NCBI GenBank assembly: GCA_049671745.1
Contig: JBATVL010000074.1
Span: 1-64,000, forward strand
Source of the DNA: SNAP01 sp049671745
GTDB lineage: Bacteria; Bacteroidota; Bacteroidia; Bacteroidales; Marinifilaceae
Direction: 5' to 3'
Length of the DNA stretch: 64,000 nucleotides
Position 1 is the first letter of the stretch; the number at the start of each line of letters is the position of its first letter. Both the position numbers and the translations under genes were made by a program. Shown piece after piece: positions 54,682-62,386 of this stretch. The notes beneath the pieces were generated by a model, which searched no databases, was not told the DNA's origin, and was given only the letters and a program-made list of their open reading frames with translations.

Positions 54682-54756
54682 CGGGGTGTAGCGCAGCTCG
54701 GTTAGCGCACCTGCTTTGGGAGCAGGGGGTCCCAGGTTCGAATCCTGGTACCCCGA
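54682..54756 (+). tRNA. tRNA-Pro (anticodon TGG), copy 1
   Basis: 75 bases. Acceptor CGGGGTG / TACCCCG, D arm GCGCAG...GCGC, anticodon TGG at 54717-54719 in TTTGGGA, T arm CCAGG-TTCGAAT-CCTGG. No encoded CCA. Differs from copies 2 and 3 only in the D loop (CT here, TC and CC there). Confidence 0.95.
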
Positions 54757-54788
54757 CGAAATAGAAGAAAGATATTTAATGATTTGTT

Positions 54789-54863
54789 CGGGGTGTAGCG
54801 CAGTCCGGTTAGCGCACCTGCTTTGGGAGCAGGGGGTCCCAGGTTCGAATCCTGGTACCCCGA
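54789..54863 (+). tRNA. tRNA-Pro (anticodon TGG), copy 2
   Basis: 75 bases, same as copy 1 except for two D-loop bases. It lies 32 bp after copy 1 and just before a terminator, so it is the last gene of the Ser-Pro-Pro transcript. Confidence 0.95.
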
Positions 54864-54870
54864 CAATATA

Positions 54871-54901
54871 AAAGCTTTGAGTTTACTCAAAGCTTTTTTT
54901 T
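54871..54901 (+). terminator. terminator after tRNA-Pro copy 2
   Basis: 12-bp stem AAAGCTTTGAGT with its exact complement around TT, then a T run. Nearly the same hairpin follows copy 3, so tRNA and terminator were duplicated together. Confidence 0.88.
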
Positions 54902-55047
54902 GTATATATATATTTCTACTTTTAGAATATTAGTGATTGTGTGATATATTAATAGTATGAAGTGATTTTATTTTAAAATCTAAATTACTGATTGTAAGCG
55001 GTGTATTATCATTTGTTCATATTTCTTTGAAAATAATCGCTGAAAAG

Positions 55048-55078
55048 TTTGCTGCGTATGCTTTTTTAGCTACTTTTG
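55048..55078 (+). promoter_or_regulatory. promoter of tRNA-Pro copy 3
   Basis: TTTG (55048-55051), 19 bp, TACTTTTG (55071-55078). The 54,902-55,139 gap otherwise shows nothing. Confidence 0.82.
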
Positions 55079-55139
55079 TCAACGCAATAGAGAGCTACTT
55101 AATACTAGTTATTTAGATAGTTTAATATTTACACTTGTT

Positions 55140-55214
55140 CGGGGTGTAGCGCAGCCCGGTTAGCGCACCTGCTTTGGGAGCAGGGGGTCCCAGGTTCGAA
55201 TCCTGGTACCCCGA
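55140..55214 (+). tRNA. tRNA-Pro (anticodon TGG), copy 3
   Basis: 75 bases, same fold and anticodon as the two upstream copies, with CC in the variable D-loop position. It has its own promoter and terminator. Confidence 0.95.
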
Positions 55215-55220
55215 CAACAT

Positions 55221-55251
55221 AAAAGCTTTGAGTTTTCTCAAGGCTTTTTTT
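55221..55251 (+). terminator. terminator after tRNA-Pro copy 3
   Basis: AAAGCTTTGAG pairs with CTCAAGGCTTT (one G-U) followed by T; a near copy of the terminator at 54,871. Confidence 0.82.
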
Positions 55252-55400
55252 GTATATCTATTTTTCCCTTATTTAATTTAAAATATACATTTTATAAAGT
55301 TAGTTGTAATTATCTGCTCATATTATATACCTATATATATGGATATTGTATGAACAGTGCTAAAATATTGATTAGTGTATTGGTATTTTACATTAAGGAT

Positions 55401-55431
55401 TTTGTATGATGATTAACATGCCGTATGTTTG
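55401..55431 (+). promoter_or_regulatory. orphan promoter upstream of candidate small RNA
   Basis: TTTG (55401-55404), exactly 19 bp, TATGTTTG (55424-55431). It matches the consensus as well as the tRNA promoters do, but no protein or tRNA gene follows before a terminator. Confidence 0.7.
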
Positions 55432-55438
55432 TAATGTT

Positions 55439-55541
55439 GTTTTAGGTTATTTATAAGGGCAAATGAATTAGTGGTTTTGTTGTGTTTATAAAGGGGATAA
55501 AGAGAGTTTGAACTTTAATTAGTTCAAACTCTCTTTTATTT
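55439..55541 (+). ncRNA. candidate small RNA of about 100 nt
   Basis: A transcript from the promoter at 55,401 would run to a perfect terminator (14-bp stem, arms 55501-55514 and 55521-55534, then T-rich). Start codons in the interval give only one- or two-codon frames (ATG TTG TTT TAG; ATG AAT TAG), so it is not coding. No known family was recognised. It could be a regulatory RNA, or a remnant whose gene was lost. The rest of the 55,252-55,690 gap holds only this unit and the ohr promoter. Confidence 0.5.
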
Positions 55542-55608
55542 TAATAACATTCTACTTATCCTCTCGTACATATCATATGTACTTTTTTTATAAATATATT
55601 AGAAAAAG

Positions 55609-55639
55609 TTTGTCGTTCGCGATATAATTTGTATGTTTG
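55609..55639 (+). promoter_or_regulatory. promoter of ohr
   Basis: TTTG (55609-55612), 19 bp, TATGTTTG (55632-55639), about 50 bp before the ohr ATG. It is a likely site of OhrR control; CGTTCGCG at about 55,614 and TAGCGTTAACG at about 55,640 are candidate operator parts. Confidence 0.78.
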
Positions 55640-55690
55640 TAGCGTTAACGACACAAATGAGTTGTTTTAAATGAATTAAAATATAAAGCT

Positions 55691-56104
55691 ATGAACGTAA
55701 TTTATAAAACTAGAGTTGAAGTTAAAGGTGGAAGAAATGGTCATGTAAAAAGTGATGATGGTATTATTGATCTTGATGTAAGAATGCCTAAGGAAATGGG
55801 CGGTGCTGAGAGTGGATATACTAATCCAGAACAACTTTTTGCTGCAGGATATTCTGCTTGTTTCGATGGTGCTTTGAATTTAGTAGCTCGTCAAGATAGA
55901 ATCAAAATAAAAGATACTGTAGTAGCTGTAACTATCGGTTTTGGTGAAAAAGAAGATGGTTTTGGACTTTGCGCTAAGATAGAGGTGCATATACCAAATA
56001 TTGAAAAAGATGTAGCTGAAGATTTGATGAAGAAAGCTCATCAAGTTTGCCCATACTCTAAAGCGACTCGTGGAAATATAGATGTTGAATTAGTTTTAGT
56101 ATAA
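55691..56104 (+). CDS. ohr: organic hydroperoxide resistance protein Ohr
   Basis: 137 aa OsmC-superfamily peroxidase. It reduces organic hydroperoxides with two reactive cysteines, seen in AGYSACFDGAL (peroxidatic) and HQVCPYSKATRGN (resolving). The GGRNGHVKSDDG and TNPEQLFAAGY segments are standard for Ohr rather than OsmC. It is followed by an OhrR-type regulator gene, which supports the identity. Confidence 0.94.
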   Translation: MNVIYKTRVEVKGGRNGHVKSDDGIIDLDVRMPKEMGGAESGYTNPEQLFAAGYSACFDGALNLVARQDRIKIKDTVVAVTIGFGEKEDGFGLCAKIEVHIPNIEKDVAEDLMKKAHQVCPYSKATRGNIDVELVLV

Positions 56105-56168
56105 GATAAAAGTAACTGATTTATATCAGTCTTTGTTAACCGTGTTTATATATTAGTTTTGTCGAGAT

Positions 56169-56200
56169 GGCTATGTTGATTTTTCAGCATAGCCTTCTTT
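56169..56200 (+). terminator. terminator of ohr
   Basis: 11-bp stem GGCTATGTTGA / TCAGCATAGCC (one G-U) around TTTT, then TTCTTT. It separates ohr from ohrR, so the regulator has its own promoter (a -7 box TATCTTTG lies at 56217-56224). Confidence 0.75.
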
Positions 56201-56247
56201 ATTCGATTTGCTTGAGTATCTTTGTTGCGCAAAAAAAATGAATAATT

Positions 56248-56688
56248 ATGAGTTTCGATCAATTAAAATTAGATAATCAATTGTGTTTCCCTTTATATGC
56301 TGCTTCACGATTAATAATTAGGAAGTATCAACCATTTCTTGATAAATTAGGAATTACTTATCCTCAATATCTTGTTTTAATGGTTTTATGGGAGACAGAC
56401 GCATTACCTGTTAATGATATTGCAAAGAAACTGATTCTAAATACTAATACGATTACTCCACTTTTAAAAAGAATGGAGAAATTAGATATTGTTTCTCGTC
56501 AGCGATCTTCTGAGGATGAGAGAAAGGTCGTTGTTAAACTGACCCTAAAAGGTCATGAGATGGAACAAGATGCGTCTATTATTCCTATTGAGCTTGGAGC
56601 TAACCTTACTTGTGGAAATATGGAGCTTAAGGATTTGCATGATTTAAAAGAGAGATTACAAAATTTTATTGATAGTATAGAGATATAG
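56248..56688 (+). CDS. ohrR: MarR-family organic peroxide regulator OhrR
   Basis: 146 aa winged-helix repressor. The redox cysteine of OhrR is at residue 12 in LDNQLCFPLYAASR, with the tyrosine ligand in YPQYLVLMVLWE. The recognition helix region is LNTNTITPLLKRME and the wing RQRSSEDERKV. Oxidation of the cysteine by organic peroxides releases ohr. It lies 143 bp after ohr in the same direction. Confidence 0.9.
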   Translation: MSFDQLKLDNQLCFPLYAASRLIIRKYQPFLDKLGITYPQYLVLMVLWETDALPVNDIAKKLILNTNTITPLLKRMEKLDIVSRQRSSEDERKVVVKLTLKGHEMEQDASIIPIELGANLTCGNMELKDLHDLKERLQNFIDSIEI

Positions 56689-56878
56689 AAATATTGTGTA
56701 AAACTATATTAATTATCTTTTCGTTTTTTATATATTCTTTACTGATGATTTTCTCTTGATTGATTAAGTTTGTGAATGTAAAGTAAATTCATAATGTCTT
56801 ATTAATAATTCCTAATTAAAATAAGTACATTTGTATCCTTAACGGAATTGATGTATTTAATTCTAAATTTAATATCAC

Positions 56879-57559
56879 ATGAAAGCAATAGTATTATTAT
56901 CAGGAGGTTTAGACTCGGCAGTAGCTCTTTATTTAGCTAAGTCGAAAGGGTATGAAGTGTATGCACTTTCTTTTTCTTATGGACAGAAACATACAAAGGA
57001 GCTTGAATTTGCAGCTAATCTTGCAAAAAAAGCAGGAGCTAAGGAGCATAAGATTGTTAATCTTGCTTTAAATTCTTGGGGAGGTTGTTCTCTTACTGAT
57101 GATAGTATGGAGGTTCATGATGGTAATACTGATCGTTCCGAAATTCCTAACACTTATGTACCAGCTCGTAATATGGTATTTCTTTCTGTAGCAGCTTCTT
57201 ATGCTGAGGCTACTAAAGCTCAGGATATTTTTATTGGTGTGTCTCAGGTTGATTATTCTGGTTATGTTGATTGTCGTCAAGAGTTTCTTGATGCTATGGA
57301 AAAAGCTATTAATCAAGGTACTGAACTTGCTGTTGAGCAAAAGAAACCTATTATGATTCATGCTCCTTTTATTAATATGACTAAGGCACAGGAGATTAAG
57401 ATTGGACTTGAACTTGGTATGGATTTCTCTGATACTTGGACTTGTTATAAAGGTGATGATAAAGCGTGTGGCATTTGCGATTCTTGTCTCTTGCGTTTAA
57501 AAGCTTTTGATGAAGCAGGAATGTCTGATCCTTTAGAATATCAAATAATTAAGAAATAA
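56879..57559 (+). CDS. queC: 7-cyano-7-deazaguanine synthase QueC
   Basis: 226 aa. An ATP-dependent enzyme that turns 7-carboxy-7-deazaguanine and ammonia into preQ0 in queuosine synthesis. PP-loop LLSGGLDSAVALYLA at the N-terminus, VPARNMVFLS, and the zinc site CYKGDDKACGICDSC near residues 190-204. TACATTTG at 56826-56833 is a likely -7 box. Its stop overlaps the start of queD by one base. Confidence 0.95.
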   Translation: MKAIVLLSGGLDSAVALYLAKSKGYEVYALSFSYGQKHTKELEFAANLAKKAGAKEHKIVNLALNSWGGCSLTDDSMEVHDGNTDRSEIPNTYVPARNMVFLSVAASYAEATKAQDIFIGVSQVDYSGYVDCRQEFLDAMEKAINQGTELAVEQKKPIMIHAPFINMTKAQEIKIGLELGMDFSDTWTCYKGDDKACGICDSCLLRLKAFDEAGMSDPLEYQIIKK

Positions 57560-58131
57560 TGATAATAAGAAAGCAATTTAAATTCGAGGGTGCTCATATT
57601 GTTCGTAATTGCTCGTCTCATCGTTGTCGTGAGAATATACATGGACATTCATATATAGTTGAAGTCTTTATTACTTCTGATAAACTTGATAGAGGTTATA
57701 TGGTGATGGATTTTACCCTTCTTGATAAAGTAAAAGAGCTTGTTGATTCTTTTGATCATTCTTATTCTTTATGGGATGTGGAAGATTCTGAACTTAAATC
57801 TTTCGTATGTAAATATAATTCAAGAGTTGTTGAAATGCCGGTATCTCCTTCTGCTGAAGGCTATGCTTTGCTTTTGGCTTATATAACTGATAAAATCATT
57901 AAAAACACCGAAAGAGCTAACGATGAAGGTAATGTGAAATTAGAATCAGTAAGAGTTCATGAAACGGCTACCGGATATGCTGAAGCGTTTGTTGAGGATT
58001 TCCATATGGTTGATTTTAATCTTGAAGATATTAATTTTTCTGATGCTATTCAGGATGAGTGGAAAGATAGACAATGGTGGCATAATCTTATTGCTGAAAA
58101 AATATTTACTAATAAGTGTTTAGAAAAATAA
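57559..58131 (+). CDS. queD: 6-carboxytetrahydropterin synthase QueD
   Basis: 190 aa. It makes 6-carboxy-tetrahydropterin from 7,8-dihydroneopterin triphosphate. The zinc and catalytic site is visible as AHIVRNCSSHRCRENIHGHSY (H, catalytic C, then HGH), with the DHSYSLW and ESVRVHETATGYAE segments downstream. The C-terminal 40 residues (EDFHMVDFNLEDIN...) extend beyond short homologues (about 120 aa). One-base overlap with queC and 1-bp gap to queE show an operon. Confidence 0.92.
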   Translation: MIIRKQFKFEGAHIVRNCSSHRCRENIHGHSYIVEVFITSDKLDRGYMVMDFTLLDKVKELVDSFDHSYSLWDVEDSELKSFVCKYNSRVVEMPVSPSAEGYALLLAYITDKIIKNTERANDEGNVKLESVRVHETATGYAEAFVEDFHMVDFNLEDINFSDAIQDEWKDRQWWHNLIAEKIFTNKCLEK

Positions 58132-58132
58132 T

Positions 58133-58936
58133 ATGGCTAAATTATTTTTATCAGAAGATGGAGTCTTCCCTATTATAAAAGATCATAATGGGAATTTACT
58201 TAAAGATGAACTTGGTACTGATTTACAAGTGGCTGGAACTATACAAGGAGAGGGGAAATTGGTTGGTGTTCCTTCTTTATTTGTTAGATTAGCAGGTTGT
58301 AATTTGCGTTGTCAATGGAATCTGTCTGATGGTGGAATATCTACCTGTGATACCTCTTATGCTAATGATGGTACAGGTTTTTCTACTTGGCATGAGGTTA
58401 AAGAGGTGGTGGATGTTGTTATTAATAATTTAGATAATATTAGTCATGTTGTAATTACTGGAGGAGAGCCTCTTTTGCAAAAGGATTCTCTTATTGAATT
58501 TTGTAGATTATTGAAATCTAAGAAAAATATTCATATTACTATTGAAACGAATGGTACTATTGAAGCAGGCCCTTTAGATGAGTTTATAGATCTTTACAGT
58601 GTCTCTCCTAAGTTGTCTAATGCTGTTGTTGTTAAGTCTGGACAGTTGCCTTTATATGATGTGCAATCGTTTATTGATTCTGTAAGAAGATCCTCTAATA
58701 AGGATCTTCAGATTAAATTTGTTGTTTCTGATTATTCTGAGGAAGATAAAATAAGAAATTTCCTAGATAAATTTATTAATTGGAATGATGAAGATATAAT
58801 GATTATGCCTGCCGGAACAACTAATGAAATACTTCATCGTTCTTCAAAACCTGCTTTAGCTATTGCTGTTAAGAATGGATGGAGATTTACTTCTCGTTTA
58901 CATATCACTCTTTTTGGAGATAAAAGGAAGGTTTAG
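58133..58936 (+). CDS. queE: 7-carboxy-7-deazaguanine synthase QueE, unusual cysteine motif
   Basis: 267 aa radical-SAM enzyme forming 7-carboxy-7-deazaguanine. TIQGEGKLVGVPSLFVRLAGC matches the family. The cluster cysteines read C56-N-L-R-C60, then eleven residues (QWNLSDGGIST), then C72-D-T. The usual motif is CX3CX2C, so the last cysteine is set off by an insertion of nine residues. GGEPLLQ, which binds SAM, and the later IETNGT are normal. The N-terminus also carries about 30 extra residues. Gene position after queC-queD makes the function secure. Confidence 0.9.
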   Translation: MAKLFLSEDGVFPIIKDHNGNLLKDELGTDLQVAGTIQGEGKLVGVPSLFVRLAGCNLRCQWNLSDGGISTCDTSYANDGTGFSTWHEVKEVVDVVINNLDNISHVVITGGEPLLQKDSLIEFCRLLKSKKNIHITIETNGTIEAGPLDEFIDLYSVSPKLSNAVVVKSGQLPLYDVQSFIDSVRRSSNKDLQIKFVVSDYSEEDKIRNFLDKFINWNDEDIMIMPAGTTNEILHRSSKPALAIAVKNGWRFTSRLHITLFGDKRKV

Positions 58937-58939
58937 TAA

Positions 58940-59434
58940 TTAAATATCTTCCTCGTCGTTGAATTTATCATGCTTTATATATACTTGTCTGTCTATTGCT
59001 TGTTCTAATGCAATAAAAGATTCTGTTTTTGCTATTCCTGGTATATTCTGAAGTGTATTAATAAGTACATTCATTAAGTGTTGATGATTTTTGCATAGAA
59101 GTTTTATAAGAAAAGTATAATTACCTGTTATAAAATGGCATTCTACTACTTCTGGTATTTCATTTATTTCTTTGACTACAGTTTTATACTTGTGTGCGTG
59201 ATCTAATGTTACTCCAATAAATGCGCATACATTGAATCCAAGAGCTTTAGGTTTTATATTAAAACTAGAGCCTTCAACGATTCCAGCATCTTCCATTTTC
59301 TTTACTCTTTGATGAATTGCGGCACCTGAGATACCGCATTCTCTTGCAATTTCTAGAAAAGGAATTCTTGCATTTTTTATAAGGTATGATAGAATTTTTC
59401 TATCTACGTTGTCTATTTGTATCTTGTTTTCCAT
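58940..59434 (-). CDS. Lrp/AsnC-family transcriptional regulator
   Basis: 164 aa. N-terminal winged HTH (IDNVDRKILSYLIKNARIPFLEIARECGISGAAIHQRVKKME) and a C-terminal RAM/AsnC ligand-binding domain with GVTLDHAHKYKTV and the HFITGNYTFLIKLLCKNHQHL segment. It senses an amino acid or similar small molecule. It is convergent with queE (3 bp apart) and lies 9 bp after a TetR-like gene on the same strand, so the pair is probably co-transcribed. Confidence 0.92.
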   Translation of the reverse strand: MENKIQIDNVDRKILSYLIKNARIPFLEIARECGISGAAIHQRVKKMEDAGIVEGSSFNIKPKALGFNVCAFIGVTLDHAHKYKTVVKEINEIPEVVECHFITGNYTFLIKLLCKNHQHLMNVLINTLQNIPGIAKTESFIALEQAIDRQVYIKHDKFNDEEDI

Positions 59435-59443
59435 AAATATTTT

Positions 59444-60070
59444 TTACAAGCCAAAGCCTAATACTCCATATAATTGTTTTCTATTTCTATAGAAGTTTAG
59501 CCCGTCTTCATTTGCTACGTACTTGATGTATGTATTTAAAAGTTTTTCTATTATTGATGTGAATGAAAATCCATCGCCACTTAAGGATTCTGTATCATAC
59601 AGTTTTAATATTTCAGACCAAACAGTATTAGGAGTTGAATTTGGGTCTAGTTCCTGTTTATAAATTCCTTGATTTATTCCGTTGTTAATATTATGTTGTA
59701 TTTTCTCTTTTACAAAAGTTTCTCTTTCTTTAGTGTGTTTTATGTATATGTTTGGAAAAAGATTTGATAAATCTTTAGTTATGCTAGGATTTATATAGAA
59801 TAAATTTTCATTAATTTCTTTACTTACAAGCAATAATACATCAATAGCATTGTATTTGGTGAAATTATATTCCTTGAAGATATTTTCAAATGCTTCTCTT
59901 TCATGTTGTAAGATAGTAGTGACTAAATCTTCTGGTGTATTAAAGTGTCTAGCCATTTCTTTTAGAGATATTCCTTCTTGGCTTAGTTTTTCCCATTTTA
60001 CTTCTTCTAGCCCATTTTTAGCAAGAAATTTGCGAGCTTTTATAAGTAATGGAATAATTCTTTGGTTCAT
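59444..60070 (-). CDS. TetR-like transcriptional regulator
   Basis: 208 aa. HTH at about residues 8-52 (LLIKARKFLAKNGLEEVKWEKLSQEGISLKEMARHFNTPEDLVTTIL) in the TetR style, though its helix 1 is shorter than usual, and an all-helical C-terminal ligand domain. It is divergent from the phosphatase-fold gene at 60,228. The gap holds a palindrome that could be its operator. Assignment to TetR is by fold pattern; ligand unknown. Confidence 0.72.
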   Translation of the reverse strand: MNQRIIPLLIKARKFLAKNGLEEVKWEKLSQEGISLKEMARHFNTPEDLVTTILQHEREAFENIFKEYNFTKYNAIDVLLLVSKEINENLFYINPSITKDLSNLFPNIYIKHTKERETFVKEKIQHNINNGINQGIYKQELDPNSTPNTVWSEILKLYDTESLSGDGFSFTSIIEKLLNTYIKYVANEDGLNFYRNRKQLYGVLGFGL

Positions 60071-60153
60071 GATCTTATATTTTTTGTCTTTAGGAATGTG
60101 TAAAATTACTAAGTTTTTACGATTAATTTTGCTTTCTTAAATAAATTTATCGT

Positions 60154-60170
60154 TTTGATAGTATATCAAA
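60154..60170. promoter_or_regulatory. palindrome, possible TetR operator
   Basis: TTTGATA-GTA-TATCAAA is a perfect 7-bp inverted repeat with a 3-bp spacer, midway between the tetR start (60070) and the ATG at 60228. A second TTTTGATAT half-site lies at about 60,188, overlapping a -7 box (TACTTTTG, 60185-60192) for the plus-strand gene. Confidence 0.5.
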
Positions 60171-60227
60171 GTAAATATTGTTAGTACTTTTGATATCAGT
60201 ATATATTAAAACGAAATTGTAAGTTAA

Positions 60228-61811
60228 ATGTTTGGATTAAAGAGGAGTTTGATACTTGTTTTCTGTGTGTTCTTTTGTGTAGTGAGTTTTTCACAGAATA
60301 AGAAAAAGCCTAAGCTTGTTGTTGGGATTGTTTTAGAGAATTTTAATCCTGATTATTTTGAAAAATATTTATCTGATTTTTCAAATGACGGTTTTAAAAG
60401 GCTGATAAATAAGGGAGTTTATTATAAGAATGCTTCTTATCCATATATGTACTCTTTAACGGGAGTTGATCAGGCTTCTATTTTCACTGGATGTATGCCT
60501 GCTAATCATGGTGTAATATCTCATGCTTGGTATAATAGATTTTATAAAAAAGCGATAGATAATATTGCTCCTGATAATTATTCTTCTTCAAGAAAAGAGA
60601 GAGAAAATTATTTTTCTCCAAAGAAACTTCTAGCTGCAAGTTTAGGAGATGCCCTTAAAGAGTATAGTGCTTGTTCTCGTGTCTTTGGAATTGCTATGAA
60701 TGCAGAGTCTTCTATTTTTTCTGCAGGACATAGAGCTGATGCTGCTTATTGGTTCTCTAGATTTAAGGGTGAATGGCGTTCTTCGTCTTATTATATGGAT
60801 TCTTTATATAGTTGGGGAAAGGTTTTTAATGAGAATTTGAATTTGAAATACTTATTAACTAGAGGTTGGCATCCACTAAGCTTTGAGCGAATGGATACTT
60901 GTTATCCATCTTTATCTAAGAAATTTTATCATGATTTACTTAAGGTTAAAAGTAGAACAGGAGATTATAAGGTGATTAAAGAGACTCCTTATGCCAATAC
61001 TTTAATAAGTGAATTCGCTAGAAATCTTATTATTAATGAGAATTTAGGTTCTGATAATGACGTTGATCTTTTAAATATTTCCTATTCTTTTTTAGGTGCA
61101 AAGTGTAATAGGTATCTTATTGATGAGGCTGAAAAGATTGATGCTCTTTATCGTTTAGATAGTGATCTTGAAAAGTTGTTTCTTTTTTTAGATGAGCAAG
61201 TTGGAAAGGATAATTATCTTATTATGCTTACTGTTTCTGATGCTATGATAGAAAAACCAGAATCTTTAAAACTTAAAAAAATGCCTTCTGGTTATTTTAA
61301 TTCTTATAAAGCTGTTTCTCTTCTTAGATCTTATTTGAATATAAAATTTGGTGCAGGAAATTGGATCTCTAGTTATGATTCCCAACAAATATACCTTAAT
61401 CATATATTAATTGAAGATAAGAAGATTAATTTACGAGAGTTTCAAGATATTGTAGTTGATTTTTTGAGTGAGTTTGAGGGAATTGATAAGGTGATTCCTG
61501 GATATGCTCTACGTTTTAATCAATTTGCTGAAGGCAAAGAAAAGAGAATGCACTTCTCATATAATAAGAAACGTTCTGGTGATATTATGTATTCTTTAGC
61601 TTATGCTTGGACAAATTCGCTTAATGATAGAGAAGATTATCTAGCTAAATATTCGTATAAAAGAAAAGTGCCTTTGTTCTTTTATGGTTTAGGTATTGAA
61701 GCTAAAACGGTGGAACAAAGGGTTTCTGTTTTGGACATTGCTCCTAGTTTATTATCTAAAATGAATTTACCAATAATGGAGGAATGTACAGGACGTATTC
61801 TTGATTTCTAG
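60228..61811 (+). CDS. exported alkaline-phosphatase-fold protein, most metal ligands lost
   Basis: 527 aa. Signal peptide ending SFSQ (about residue 23). The start matches PafA-type alkaline phosphatases (PKLVVGIVLENFNPDYF; T78 at the nucleophile position in SLTGVDQASIFTG, HGVIS after it). But the first ligand region has E-N for D-Q. The usual TD...GH motif is replaced by FLGAKCNRY, the TADHG motif by TVSDAM, and the last histidine region by YLAKYSYKRKVPLFFYG. It may bind but not hydrolyse phosphoesters, or work by another chemistry. The stop overlaps the convergent gldD stop by 4 bases. Confidence 0.75.
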   Translation: MFGLKRSLILVFCVFFCVVSFSQNKKKPKLVVGIVLENFNPDYFEKYLSDFSNDGFKRLINKGVYYKNASYPYMYSLTGVDQASIFTGCMPANHGVISHAWYNRFYKKAIDNIAPDNYSSSRKERENYFSPKKLLAASLGDALKEYSACSRVFGIAMNAESSIFSAGHRADAAYWFSRFKGEWRSSSYYMDSLYSWGKVFNENLNLKYLLTRGWHPLSFERMDTCYPSLSKKFYHDLLKVKSRTGDYKVIKETPYANTLISEFARNLIINENLGSDNDVDLLNISYSFLGAKCNRYLIDEAEKIDALYRLDSDLEKLFLFLDEQVGKDNYLIMLTVSDAMIEKPESLKLKKMPSGYFNSYKAVSLLRSYLNIKFGAGNWISSYDSQQIYLNHILIEDKKINLREFQDIVVDFLSEFEGIDKVIPGYALRFNQFAEGKEKRMHFSYNKKRSGDIMYSLAYAWTNSLNDREDYLAKYSYKRKVPLFFYGLGIEAKTVEQRVSVLDIAPSLLSKMNLPIMEECTGRILDF

Positions 61812-62386
61812 TTCTTGTCTTTCCATTTAAAACTCTCTATGATATGTTCTATATCGTAATGTATATAATCTATCATAGGAGTTAATGAATCTTTATTTGG
61901 TATACAATTGAAATATAAAGAACCTCTAAGAAAGTTCTTTGTACTATCTGTTACGAAGAATTGAACAGAAGATGCTGTGTTGCCTTTTATGTTGTATATT
62001 AAGGCATATATATTGTTCTTTTTGTTCTTATATTCGCTTTCGTTTATGGCTTCTGCTTTTATTGCATGTTTATAAGCGAGCTTGTGTGAGTCTTCGTTAT
62101 AAGTTTGAAAATTGTTGTTTAGTTCTTTGTAGCTTAGGTGGATTTTTGCATTTAATGCTGGATATACTATATTGATCCAGTATTTTCCAGCATCGTAGGC
62201 TTTGTCTTTTTCTATGAAAGCTTCTTTGTGATATTCGAAGCTAAAAGGGTATTTATCATCTGTTATTTTATATTTTTGGGTTGGTAAATCTATTCTGTAA
62301 TATGCATATGGTTTTGGTATTGCTATCTTATTTGAACAAGATGACATTAGTATCAACCCTATTAATAATAGTACATTTCTTCTCAT
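61808..62386 (-). CDS. gldD: gliding-motility-associated lipoprotein GldD
   Basis: 192 aa. Lipobox LMSSCS (cysteine about residue 17). The PKPYAYYRIDLP and PFSFEY segments and the C-terminal HYDIEHIIESFKW match GldD. It directly follows gldE (1-base overlap) in the order ssb-gldE-gldD typical of Bacteroidetes, including many non-gliding ones. It is needed for gliding or type IX secretion in Flavobacterium; elsewhere its role is unclear. Confidence 0.88.
   Translation of the reverse strand: MRRNVLLLIGLILMSSCSNKIAIPKPYAYYRIDLPTQKYKITDDKYPFSFEYHKEAFIEKDKAYDAGKYWINIVYPALNAKIHLSYKELNNNFQTYNEDSHKLAYKHAIKAEAINESEYKNKKNNIYALIYNIKGNTASSVQFFVTDSTKNFLRGSLYFNCIPNKDSLTPMIDYIHYDIEHIIESFKWKDKN

Noticed and set aside
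54702..54890. Minus-strand frame of 62 codons across the tRNA-Pro genes
   Set aside because: It lies on two tRNA genes and repeats the tRNA sequence twice; spurious tRNA-antisense frame.
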